A stretch of 64,000 nt of DNA from NCBI GenBank assembly GCA_021186555.1, contig JAJKFL010000005.1, positions 25,050,635 to 25,114,634 of the forward strand. The letters are read 5' to 3'. This DNA is from Reticulitermes speratus (taxonomy: Eukaryota > Arthropoda > Insecta > Blattodea > Rhinotermitidae). Under the pieces are notes generated by a model, which saw only the letters and a list, made by a program, of their open reading frames with translations, searched no databases and was not told where the DNA came from. The position numbers and the translations under genes were made by a program. Positions 36,126 through 46,930 of the stretch are shown in pieces. Position 1 is the stretch's first letter. Every line of letters begins with the position of its first letter.

Positions 36126-38599
36126 TGAACATTTAATATCCCAATGAGAAGATTGATTTTACAGCCGAATAAGACTACTGAGATAATAACACCAATGTCT
36201 GGCATTGTGTTCATCAGAAGTTATAAAACAAGAATTTGACATCACATGATGTAGACAACATTTTGATGCACAGATTAAAGTTGGTGATATAAGGAAATTT
36301 AATTATCAGATTCATTTAAATGGACCATGTTATTTACGGTAGGCTCATGTGCAAAATATCTTGTACCTGAAGATTTTGGAAGGCTTTATAATGGACACAT
36401 TCCTTCAAATGTTTTAGTCTAGCCCATCCTTTTGAGTCAAGTAAAACTAATAATAAATCAGTAGGACTACATACGAGTAATTTAAAAATCCATTTATGTG
36501 AAAAATTGGCACTAACAGTCCTACAGATCCTAACGTTAAATTTTGCCCACATTGTCTAAAAGTTAACATAAATATGTTCAGTGAATGATACACTAGAAAT
36601 TTATATCAAAGCAGGATATTATCCTTTTTATAAGGTCTGGTTTTTCTTTTCCATGGAAGCTAAACGGATATCTCAATTACAGTGGCACAAACATCGGCAA
36701 TGATGGCCACTGGAATAAACTTTAGTTGGCATTACTGTTTCCACCGTTAACAGAAGAGAGTTACCTTCACAACACATAACAATGCTTACTCTATCAAGTT
36801 ACCTCCACGTTTTTTGAAGGAGGCCGTTTGTATTTAGTGTGATTTTAGGGGCAACAGGAAAAAGAGGGGATCAAATAGTAATGAGCGGAAGAGCAGAGTT
36901 TCTTTGTCGGCAAAAGACACTTCCCTGTTTTTATGGTTATTCGATCACGCTCTCTGTCCGTAAATGCTCAAATTTACAGCACGTATATTCAGTGGTGAAA
37001 TCTTGACACGGAACTGTCCTCCAAGATCAATAATGCATAAGATTAGGTCAACGAGAAATTTATCTTTGAAATCCGTAGTTAGAAATGGGACTTGTCAGAA
37101 TATACGTTAAATTTTAACAGACATTAAGCCAGAACAAGAGAAATGCTTCATACAAAACTTGTATGTAAAGTTTATAACACGACGGTCCATAATTTATCGC
37201 CATCAGACTTAAGATTAATACGGAGTGGAGCAGTGGGCAAATTCTTAAGCTCGTCTTTCATTACTTCGTTTTCATAAGAACAGATCTCGTTCCTAGTGGT
37301 GTGATGTTCGCACCAACTTTCATACACAACCGCTAAATTTGTACAAACTTACTGTGGGGTATGACGATATAAACATAGCGATATCTTAAGCCCGTCTTTC
37401 CTTACAAGGAAAGCAGGCTACAAAAATTAAAACCTTAACAGTGTAGCGTCGGCTTAGTAGTGACGGTACGACAGTCATATTGATGTCATAACCCTTTTAA
37501 TGACGTACTTTGTAGAATTGTCGTAAACCCTCCACCCCTTCTTTCCGTTGTAAAGTTGTTTACACAATGAAAAGTAAACTAGCTGGTGTCTGAAACATTC
37601 CTGTTACTTGCATGTCGTAGTCTGGGATAAGCTTACTGTGTTACTTGATGTCTCTAACATTATATTTCATCCCTTCAGTCAATTACCCTTACATAATCAA
37701 TCAAAAAATTAATCAGTTGGCTTCATTATAAAATTAAAATTCACAATATTTCAACTGAAATTTGACAGTTGGTTAGGAAATAAATTTACACGACGTTTAA
37801 CTTCGTAACTAAAGAAACCATACTGAATGCAATGACAGAATTTTCTTTTTGTTTAGCGATTATGTGTGCCAGGCGCTGAAACTAAACCTTGACAGTCACA
37901 TATGTATACATGATGCAAACACTGCTTTGGCATTTGTAATGTCCACGGTTCAAATCTCATTAGATAATACAGTTTCATGAAGTTTTCGCTGCTTCGCAAG
38001 AAAAATATTAGTATAATGCATGGAAGTTGGACACATTCGCATCCACCACTTCCTTCACGATCAACAATTTATAACTAATGCGTAATTTCTCATTACACGC
38101 TACATAATTCACGCATCTGACAGAGAATTCTGAAAGATACGCTATGTTAATAGCAATTAAATGTAACAAGTACGTTAAATGAGTAGGCCTATGTTACTTT
38201 TCACTGTGTGTGTTTAATAAACATATATACAGCAGCTTTCTAAATGGCCATACACAGAGTACAATGTTTGATTATTTTATTTACTTGAAACTTCTCATCA
38301 CAAACTTCAGGTTGGTAATTACATGCCTACGCCTATTATTTACTTGCGACAGAAATTAAATACTTTGTACAGCTTGTTACCTGTAAGTCTCAATTATGCG
38401 TCACAATACAAATTTACCTTTATATAAAAGATACGTCAGTCATCTGGTGGTATTCTTTCCGAGTATCTGCCAGAGACACTTAAAGTATTTAGCTGGTGCC
38501 CTCTAGAGGCTCAACTTATCATTTTAAAAAACTATTCGTAAAATACAGGATTCCTTCATAAATGTATAATACATAAATCGGGTTTTCATTCAATTATCA
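36126..38599. other. unassigned sequence, 2.5 kb
   Basis: AT-rich. No exon, transposon motif or repeat recognised. Confidence 0.4.
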
Positions 38600-39110
38600 T
38601 AAAGCAACTGAAATATGCAATACTAAAAGGAAAAGAGTAGATAATAAATAAAATTATAAAGAAAGGGAAATTAATAGAAAATGACCGTGACATGTGGATG
38701 GAAACAAGGGCAATAGAAACAAGGGAAAGAAAGTTAAACCAAGAATACGGAAACAAAGGAACTGATAAAAGAGAAAGAACAGAAAGAAAGTATGGAAGGG
38801 AATGTAAAAAAAAAAGGAAAGAGGGACAGAAAAGAACGAAATAAAGATGAAATAAAAGCAAAAAGAAGATTTAAAAAATCATGGAAAACTAACACAGATA
38901 AAACGAGGGAGAGAAAACCAGAAAACAAAAAGCGTGAGATAAAAACAGGAAGTACGTGAAAAATACACGCGGAGAGAAAAGATGATGGGATACTGAAAGA
39001 ATATAGAAAAAGTAAATGAAAAGGACCACAAAAAACATACGAAGACAAAAAGAGGATTACTAAAGAGAGTGTAAAGTGCAGGTGAAACAACGTAAAGAAG
39101 AAATAAAACT
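38600..39110 (+). repeat. purine-rich tract, about 500 bp
   Basis: The + strand is overwhelmingly A and G (AAAGAAAGGGAAATTAATAG, GGAAAGAGGGACAGAAAAG and similar), with scattered ACA and CGT interruptions. The minus-strand open frames of 91 and 133 codons encode Phe/Leu/Ser-rich peptide that merely reflects this composition. Confidence 0.75.
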
Positions 39111-40794
39111 GGCAGTTTGCTAGAGATTCACACAAACAGAAAGATGCAGACGTAGGTCACGTCTCCATTAGATAAGGCACACAACATAAAACAGTTCCCA
39201 TTATACATTTAGCATGCAAATAACGTCATAATTAATGCAACAGTATGGGGTGGACTGACGCTCACTGCTAACGTCACTGTAATTATCGGTAGTTTAGACT
39301 TCAAACTGCTGCCAAACGACCGGCGCACATACGGTCTCTCTCGCCACAAAGGGGACAACTGACCGCCTTCCTCAAAAGACAATGCCATGTGACGAAAATT
39401 AACGACACGATATAAAGAGGACAAGTATTAAAAGAACCTGTAGTTGGCGTGGAGCATTTACGATTCCGTAGGATTACAATTTGCACGATACAAAATGTTA
39501 TATAGACCTTTGTTCTTCAAAACGTGTATCCTTCGCGTTTAATCTGAGATGCTTCTATATACGAAAAAAGAAATGTTCAAGAAAAGTATAATAGCATAAC
39601 GAATTAAGGAGAACGAAATAAAAAAGGAATACAGCACATGTGAGATAAGAATTGCACATATAGTTTTAATTGGGAAACCTGAGAAAACTTCTTAGGAGAC
39701 CCACATGCGAGGATAACGCTGCAACATATGTTACAGAAACAGGGTCTAATGGTATGTAATAAACTTATGTGGCTCTGAATACAGTTTATTGGTGGGTTAA
39801 CAACATGGTAAGCCTAGTGAATCTTAGTGTTCCCCAAATACAGGGGATTTATTCATTCACAAGTCATTTCTGTGGTCGAGGCTGTAAAGTCTGAGATTTT
39901 CACAGCGTCGTTTATTAAACCATAGAAGATACCCCCCCCCCCCCCCAAAAAATTGTACCCCATCGAAATGTCAGAGATTTTACTTAGCAGCAGTCAGCAG
40001 TGACATGTACGCGTATTTCAAGCCTAACGCCATCACCTCCTGAAAATATAGTGGCCGTGCGTTCTTTTACATTAAAATTTGATTCATTAAGTAAAGTGAC
40101 ACAAACAGAATGAAGTAAATCTTCATGTTCATATCTTGTCAATAGGATGCAGCAAAAATTTGATTTATAAACACATAATAAATTTTTAAAAATGTGGCAC
40201 AATTCAAATTCCTGGGAAACACAAGAATAAATCAAAACATCATCCACAGAGAAGTCAAGACAGGTCACATTCCAGGAATGATTGGTACATTCAAATCAGA
40301 ATATTGCTTCACTCCCTGTGATCCAAAATGTCAGAACATTTCTTAATGTGGTGTTGTGTACGGTCTCCATATATTCCTTGAATAAAACTATTTTATTCCA
40401 AACTTATACAAGTTTTATTAACTATCTTCGACTACATATTTCGGTTTCGTGGATTTTTTATGAAGTTTTGCTACTGGGAATATTGATGTTATTTTTATGT
40501 TGAATGTAGAGTTTGTTTTAGGTCTGCAGCTAAGATGTACCAGCAATAATCATGTACACAAATATGTTTACAACTTCTATATAAACAAAATTATTACCAT
40601 ATTTAAAATTGATATATCTGAGGCGCAGGCTTGAAATAAGAAACTGTATGTTCAAGATCAAGAATAATATTCAGTATTCTAATAACAGACTTGATAATGT
40701 TTTACAGAATAAAAACATGTAGTTTAAGATAATTATAAAAATTTTTAGACTTCAAAAGAAAATAGCTGTGTCAAGGGATATATTTTCTGATTAA
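39111..40794. repeat. unassigned sequence with a 15-C homopolymer
   Basis: An uninterrupted run of 15 C at 39932-39946 is the only clear feature. It has the same length as the 15-G run at 2988-3002. Confidence 0.5.
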
Positions 40795-41330
40795 AATGTA
40801 TAGAAATATACTACTTTTATGGATCTCAAATTTGGTATCTCATACTGAGCGAAGAAAATATATTAAAGATGGTTTTAAGCAGGTTGCTGAGGAAAAGTTT
40901 TGCATATAGAATGAAGATTGTGAGAGCAGACTGTAAAAAATCGCATAGTAACAGCTTCGTAATTCATACAACTCACACTTTATCACAAAATATGAGGATT
41001 AATAGAAAATAAACGACACTGCTGTGGACGGAGCCTGTAGCATCCATTGGACAGATTAGAAATGAGTAAGGAACTTTGGCCTGAAAACATGAAAGGAAGA
41101 AACATTGTGGAATAACTAGAAGACATTATAATTTTTCTCAAGAACATAATGCTTTAGGGTGTAGATTGAATTAAAACGGCTCAGGATAGAGTCCACTGAC
41201 TGGTTCTTGTAAACCCAATAATGAGGTTCCAAGTCTCATAAATCCCAGCATATTTGGTTGAGTAGCTAAAGGATTATTCGCTTTTGGAGAAGGACTAGCC
41301 TGCATGGATTTGCGTGACTGATTTATTGAG
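40795..41330 (+). repeat. LINE family D 3' end, decayed
   Basis: ATTTGGTATCTCATACTGAG, GTTGCTGAGGAAAAGTTTTGC, CCTGAAAACATGAAAGG and ATTAAAACGGCTCAGGATAG then TTCTTGTAAACCCAATAATGAGG follow the order of the D ORF tail (WSL, VLRK.F, KPERK, LAQD, LVN.IM). The 3' untranslated region ends with TTGGAGAAGGACTAGCCTGC. Confidence 0.6.
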
Positions 41331-42579
41331 ACGGAAACACATTCACAGACATACAGCAGTATAAATCACATATAGCTTTATTTCTCCTATCACAATCAAA
41401 CCCAAAAGGGTTTAACGGTGTAGACGTGTACAGTAAAGAATACGTCGTCGCAAATTCAAGAGTGGCGCTGAGACTAAGCGTAAGGATCACGTAATCATAA
41501 CGCGGTATCCGGGCTTGACTTTGTTGGCGGTAGCAACTGCTTTCGTTATGTTGGATTAGGCCGTCCTGCTGAGCGGCAAGCCGCCATTAGTTTTAAGCAG
41601 CAGTTGAAAGCACCTAGTGCACTTGGCAGTTAACGACCAAACATTATCATCTACATAACTACATATGCCACCTTTCATTACGGAAAAAAATTTTTAGAAA
41701 ACAAAAAAAAATCCTTCTAAATGAACCCATCGATGTACGAATTCATCTCTATTATCCAATTAAAGACAGATGTACTATTCTTCCATCAGCTTTAATTCCC
41801 TTCAACCGTTATTGCATCTATGTGGTAAAAACAGAAGGGAAATTTGTCCACCCGGCTCCTGGCAACGTGTATTTTACAGATAATTAAATGTTGTTTAATA
41901 ACATACTAAAGGCGCGAGACGCTATACTCTGTTTTACTCCTGTGTAATGTTGGTAATCATTTCTTTAAATGGATTACGACAAGCAATTTAAACTTACAGC
42001 AGAAGCTAAGTACACCTTCCATTGTCTATCGTTCACGAAGCTTGTTATTTATTTTTAGGTAAAAAGAAAGGCAGAGGAGGATCAAAACAACACTGGCCTA
42101 CATCCTCCTTATCCAATTTACGTGGCTCGAAAAAGAAACAACTGCTAGGCGACACTAAAACTTCAAAGCCGGAAAAAGTGGAAGTACTGTCACTTACTCA
42201 AGAGAATGCATTTGACCTGTGCACCATGGGTAGAGTCCCGTAACACTCGCAACATCAGTCGGCGAAAAACATATAGATCCTGTCAAAAACATGAGTCTCT
42301 ATCACTGCATGACCTTCTTTCCACTGGTCGCCGTTTGTTAGGCGTTTCGTTTATAATAAGCCTAAAGTCAAATTTATACACAGCTCTAACCACACAGAAC
42401 GCAACAGAAAAAAAGCTGTATTGATTTACACGCACAAAACACGACTGCATTTAAGCCTAATGTATTTTTAACTGGAATACGTCGGTTACTGTTCACAAAG
42501 AGAGGATGGTTAGCTTTCCCCAGCGCAAACGACTGCCAAGGTCAACCGCAAACTCCTCAGTCAGTATCAGTACTGTTTT
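41331..42579. other. unassigned sequence with a Lys/Ser-rich open frame
   Basis: The frame 42022-42243 (+) contains GKKKGRGGSKQHWPTSS, then SKKKQLLGDTKTSKPEKVE and TQENAFDLC. Its composition looks more protein-like than its neighbours. TTTATTTTTAG immediately before GTAAAAAG could serve as an acceptor. I recognise no family, there is no supporting donor, and it lies on the strand opposite to retn. Confidence 0.25.
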
Positions 42580-42848
42580 ATTCAATGCGCCCCGATTCCC
42601 AGACATAGCCTGTTTGTTCTTCTGGTAAGAAAAGCTGTGAAGTAAAGATCAGTATGAAGCGTTGGTGAAATGGGACTGACAGAAAAAAGTGAAACTGGTT
42701 TTTTAATTCAATGCTCCCCGATTTCCAAAGAGCATTGCTTTTTCTTGGAAAGTTCCCAGACTTTGCCCGTTTGTCTTGCTAAAAGCAAGTTGTAGATGCA
42801 GATGAGTACGGAGCATTGGTGACATGATACTGGCAGGGGAAAACCGAA
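42580..42848 (+). repeat. imperfect tandem duplication, two copies of about 130 bp
   Basis: Copy 1 (42580-42705) and copy 2 (42706-42848) both begin ATTCAATGCKCCCCGATT. They share TGTTTGT then CTTGCTAARA-like words, a GTATGAAGCGTTGGTGA / GTACGGAGCATTGGTGA block, and GACTGACAGAAAA / TACTGGCAGGGGAAAA at the end. Copy 2 has about 16 extra bases near 42735-42750. Confidence 0.65.
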
Positions 42849-45800
42849 GTACTCATACAAACACCTGTCCAAATGACACATTTTACGCAACAAATCTCAA
42901 ACGGAATGACCTGAGACTGAATCCGGGCCTCCGCGGTGAAAACTGAATTGCACTTAAATTTTCAGTATCTACGGCGCAATAAACACTCTACTTCTCGGTT
43001 CAAAAACCATTCGTTTCATGCTGCTAACGGAAATAATCTCTGTTATGGGACCAATACAAAACACGTAAATACCTTCAGTGGAAAGTGCGTGTACTGTTTG
43101 AATGCTGAACCTGATTGCATGTAAGTAACCACTAGGCTTTAATGGCCTATACGTCTGTAAGTGAACAAATAACATAATCTAAGTGACTCAGTTGACGATA
43201 AGAATAATATGTTAGTTTATCAACGATAATTTGTAAGCCAAGCACTTTGATGGCAAAGCTTCTGACAATTACGAGATGACAGGCCATGTGCACTGGTGAG
43301 TCCAAGAAATGAGCCCTTGTTTCTGCTCTGCGGGAACCTAATATGTGGTGCAACGTGGCGACAATGCCTCACTTGGTTTGTCCATTCCATGAAGTCTGTT
43401 TTGGAGAAATAAAAGGCACGACTGTAACACATTCTAGGATACTACGTACTGAAGAGCATACGTTGTGGACGGCAGAGTGCATAGATTAACAACGCTGTGA
43501 CGAGTTATCCAACACAAAGATTAATAAGGTGAAATAAAGGGCATCGAAAATATATTAGCATAAATCTTTAACTGTGAGTCATTGTGGCAAGGCTTCTACA
43601 TCTTTTCCTGCACTGTGACGGTTTGGGCCCTCATGACATTATTTCGAATCCCATCCCGCATCCAGCCGCCATCTCCAAACGTTCTTTCTTCCATCCTATC
43701 AACATAAATCTTCCACACTTTCCTTTTGTTTTAATAACATTTTAATTCTGAATTGCGGTAACGTTGTGCTAAAAATTCTGTCATCACCGTTTTTAAAAAA
43801 ATACCCTGTAGAGTGATAGGTGGTGTAATGAGTAAAATAAAAAATGGTTGAACTGGACTTAAAAAACTGAGAGTGCATGGTTAATAAAAAATACGTTTTA
43901 GGCAGTGGCGAGGATACCATCTAATTTAACACGACAGAGAGTCTTACAGTTTACATGTTGAAATCGTTTGCTTATCAGAACAAAGATGGTTGCCTTACCT
44001 AAACTTCAATCATCAGACTGATCTTTGTATGGAGGCCCATGGTAGGAAACGGCTTCTAATAATACCACAGTGAGTTTGAGCGAATAAAGTTGATAGCCGT
44101 GAGACTACAGGTTTTGATCCGCAGACAGCTAGAACAGCGGTTCCCGAATTATGTGACACGAACCGAAACAGATCGTCAACAGCACCCCACATCACTCAGG
44201 TTTAACACTTTGGATCTTGTGATTCCTCTGAATAATATTTCAAATTCCAGTTCTCACATCACAGCAAACACACTGCGTCTACAGTACGAAGACTAACAAG
44301 TAAAAGTTGCTAAGGGAAATAATCGTCCTCTATTCTGAGAATCATATGAAAGAAAAATACACTACAAGAGTAAAAGGCGGAGTCTGTTTAATATTAAAGC
44401 ATGTGGTATATTAAACACTGTGCCATAAAGGGTTAAACACTCGGACACTTAAAACTATAAAATGACATTTTTTTATAAGTTTGGTTTCCCATTGCAATGC
44501 CAATTTGGGTCTAAAGTTACAAGTGGACGTTGCTGCAATTGTAAAGTGTTCATGGCCAGGTTTATACTTACAGGTCTTTACTATCAGGCCAGATTTGTGC
44601 ACCAAAAAGGAAGTGTCTAGTCTAAATTAGGAGTATAAAGTATTCTAGCTATAATTTGTTTCAAAACAGGCATTATGGCAGTTCAACAACCTGGTTGTGA
44701 TCCATGATAAGAATTAATACAACTGCACTAATGGCCGCAGACCTCAAAAAAACGAAACAACAAAACACGGAATTTAAAATGAATTTAAACAGTATATTAA
44801 ACCTTTACAAACTTATTCAGCCACCTTTAAACTATTTTATAACAAAGGGTAGTTCAAGTGGAGAAATATACATTATTTTGCATTTTCTTCCAGACGGATT
44901 GTATTATATACATAATAGTTGTGGCATTGCCTGTCAAAGTACATCAGATCAGGTGCCCAAAATTTTATCATGGCCAGAAAAAGATAATATAAATTCCCAG
45001 GTTTATACTTTTCCACAAAGGTAGTCACAATTCCCAGTCTTTGGAGAAAATAATGATCAAAATGTTTTCTTGTCCTGTAAAGATTTATGAACTGTGTCAC
45101 CTTCCGTAGGCGCAGCTACACGATTTCCACCCGTGTGGACACCACAGCTTTCCTTAACCCTGTCCACATGTCCTACCCTACAGCCAACTTCATCAGACAC
45201 ACACAAGCATATGTCTTCTCAACGGCCACTGCCACTGATTCTACACTTAAAATATTCCCCTTTCTTTAAAAAAAACGAAGAAATTCTGAGCCGTTCCAAT
45301 CATTTTTTCGACTAATTGGTTTAAATTCATTTACAAATCCCAATCACTCAATTTACATTTCACGTTTCCTACGAAAAGCAGAAAAACTGAAAAGTATTTT
45401 GTGATAAGAAACCTCTAACATATGTGGAAATATATGTATATTTTTCCACATTTTCGGATCAGATAAACTTAAAAAAAATGATTACGACCCACCAGGAGGC
45501 ACAATGCAACTATTATTCAATTAAATATGACTAAGGTTTAAGAACATTTGGAGAACTGCCCTTAAGTGGACTAGACATTACGTTTCGTGTGGTTGATACC
45601 TTCATATTTTGACTGCTGAGTACTTCTTTGAATATGCAAGGCCTCGAACTTCAGAAAGCTTATCAGTACAGCAAAGTCTGTACAGTTTATAGCTGACCGT
45701 ATATATTTTGTCAGAAAGAAAACGCGTATGTTGAAGGCTGAGAAATTCCAGGTGAAATGACGTCTTAACATCTACCTTAGCTTGGGATATCCACCAACGT

Positions 45801-45914
45801 AGCGTGCAAGGGTTACTGAAACAAATTTCAGTAGTGCCCTTAGTGGCGTAAGTTATTCCAAATACAACTAATTTGCTGATGCCTAATTTAAATAGACACA
45901 AATGCAGGAGCGTC
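42849..45914. other. unassigned sequence, downstream intron of retn
   Basis: This follows the retn exon on the gene strand, so it starts the next intron. I looked on the minus strand for the rest of the ARID (LYE..DDPKRKEF, FSFMQKRG, TLRTQYMKYLYPYECE) and did not see it here or further left. No repeat family recognised. Confidence 0.45.
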
Positions 45915-45932
45915 ACTTGCCTGACGCACCTG
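45915..45932 (-). other. retn: tandem 5' splice sites, GT and GC, 9 nt apart
   Basis: On the gene strand the exon end reads CAG|GTGCGTCAG|GCAAGT. The first boundary (after 45930) is a GT donor. The second (after 45921) is a GC donor matching the strong GC-class consensus AG|GCAAGT. The nine bases between encode Val-Arg-Gln in frame, so both choices keep the reading frame. Confidence 0.75.
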
Positions 45933-46304
45933 TTTGAACTGCTCCTCGAAACTCCACGTCTGCTGCGAGGACGAGGACGACTCTGAAGAGTGTGATGACC
46001 CGGAGGAGATAGAATTCTGGAGGGATGAGCCAACTGCCGAGGGCGGCGGAAAGGTGGGTGTCGGGGCTGCTATAGGGGGTGGTGCGGACGTGGCAGCGCT
46101 CATGGGAGGCAGGAACGCGGCTGATGGGTGTGGGAAAGGAAAAGGCAGTGGTAAGGAGAATGGGGGTGGTGGAACCATTAGGTTGGCAGACGGAGTAGGG
46201 GGCTGTTCCCGGGGGCTGTGCCGGGGAGATGGGGGCTGAAGGTGCGATTGTGACTGGGCGTGTGCCTTCAATTCCCGCTCAATCTCCTCACGTTCTTCTC
46301 GTTC
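45921..46304 (-). CDS. retn: retained/dead ringer (ARID3-family transcription factor), internal coding exon with ARID start
   Basis: The product is a nuclear AT-rich DNA-binding regulator; in Drosophila, retn acts in embryonic patterning and neural and sex-specific development (family knowledge). The exon begins after a consensus acceptor (TTGTTTCAG at 46313-46305) in phase 0. It encodes 128 residues, or 125 if the upstream donor at 45930 is used. In order: a charged helix EREEREEIERELKAHAQ (1-17), a Pro-rich stretch (about 22-90), a Ser-rich linker (SSHSSESSSSSQQ), and TWSFEEQFKQ(VRQ) at the end. The last block is what identifies the gene: as I recall it, fly Retained has SS.SSE.S.SSQQ..WSFEEQFKQVRQ followed by LYEINDDPKRKEF. 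The frame closes soon after in intron sequence. The exon is GC-rich compared with its surroundings. The remaining ARID exon or exons are not in the window as far as I can see. Confidence 0.88.
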
Positions 46305-46446
46305 CTGAAACAACAAACAGCCTGCTGCATCGCTGAAATCACATTAGAATACTGCATAGGTATGACCTATTAATTCTGTGTCTAAATGTTAATCATTCGT
46401 CCTTCACTGCACGAAATTGATGGGAAGAAAACCAGATCGAAATGAT

Positions 46447-46464
46447 ACACATATATATATATAT
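46447..46464. repeat. short (TA)n run
   Basis: Nine AT dinucleotides, close inside the intron about 140 bp upstream of the retn acceptor on the gene strand. Confidence 0.8.
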
Positions 46465-46734
46465 TTACATCCACGATTCGCACACAGAAAGTAAGAACCG
46501 ACTGCGGATAAGGGCCGTGCAGGTGACGCGCACTTTGTTTAACTCAGGTGCCTTCTGTATGTCAAGGGGAAAAGTGCATTACATTATAAGGTGTCATAAT
46601 TTCCCCTCCCCTCCAATTCGCTGACAAAGGCAAAAATCGAAAATCCCGCCACTTGTGAAGTGCTATCGATGATACGATTTTTAAACTCCAAAAATTTTTT
46701 CCAGCAGAAATTCACAGGCAGATTGTTTACGTTT

Positions 46735-46930
46735 GTAGTGAAGTTGCAACGAACAAAGGGAATGTGACGAAATGGCGTCGGTTGTTCAGAGAAAGCAGGA
46801 CTAATATGAATGAGGAGGAAGAAGTGGGCTTGCATTACTCGAACAGTTCAAGTGGGTAATGTTCGTGCATCCTCCATACAGTCCCGACCTTGTACCAAGT
46901 GATTATAACTTATGCTACAATAAAGATATT
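46735..46930 (+). pseudogene. mariner transposase remnant, internally deleted
   Basis: Frame 1 from 46738 reads GNVTKWRRLFRESRTNMNEEE. This matches the mariner N-terminal stretch usually written as V..W...F..GRT...DE.RSG, the end of the second helix-turn-helix. From 46835 a different frame reads LLEQFKWVMF then VHPPYSPDLVPSDYNL, the hallmark HPPYSPDLAPSDYHLF of the mariner catalytic C-terminus. About 200 residues that should separate the two are absent, so the copy arose by internal deletion with a frame change at the junction. Terminal inverted repeats were not located. It lies antisense inside a retn intron. Confidence 0.85.

Noticed and set aside
35672-36136. 154-codon plus-strand open frame as a gene
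   Set aside because: It is read antisense through a SINE A head and then through a FEVLTA-type repeat.
38586-39135. Minus-strand frames of 91 and 133 codons as a membrane protein
   Set aside because: The Phe/Leu/Ser-rich peptide is what a purine-rich complementary strand always yields. There is no start context or splice support.
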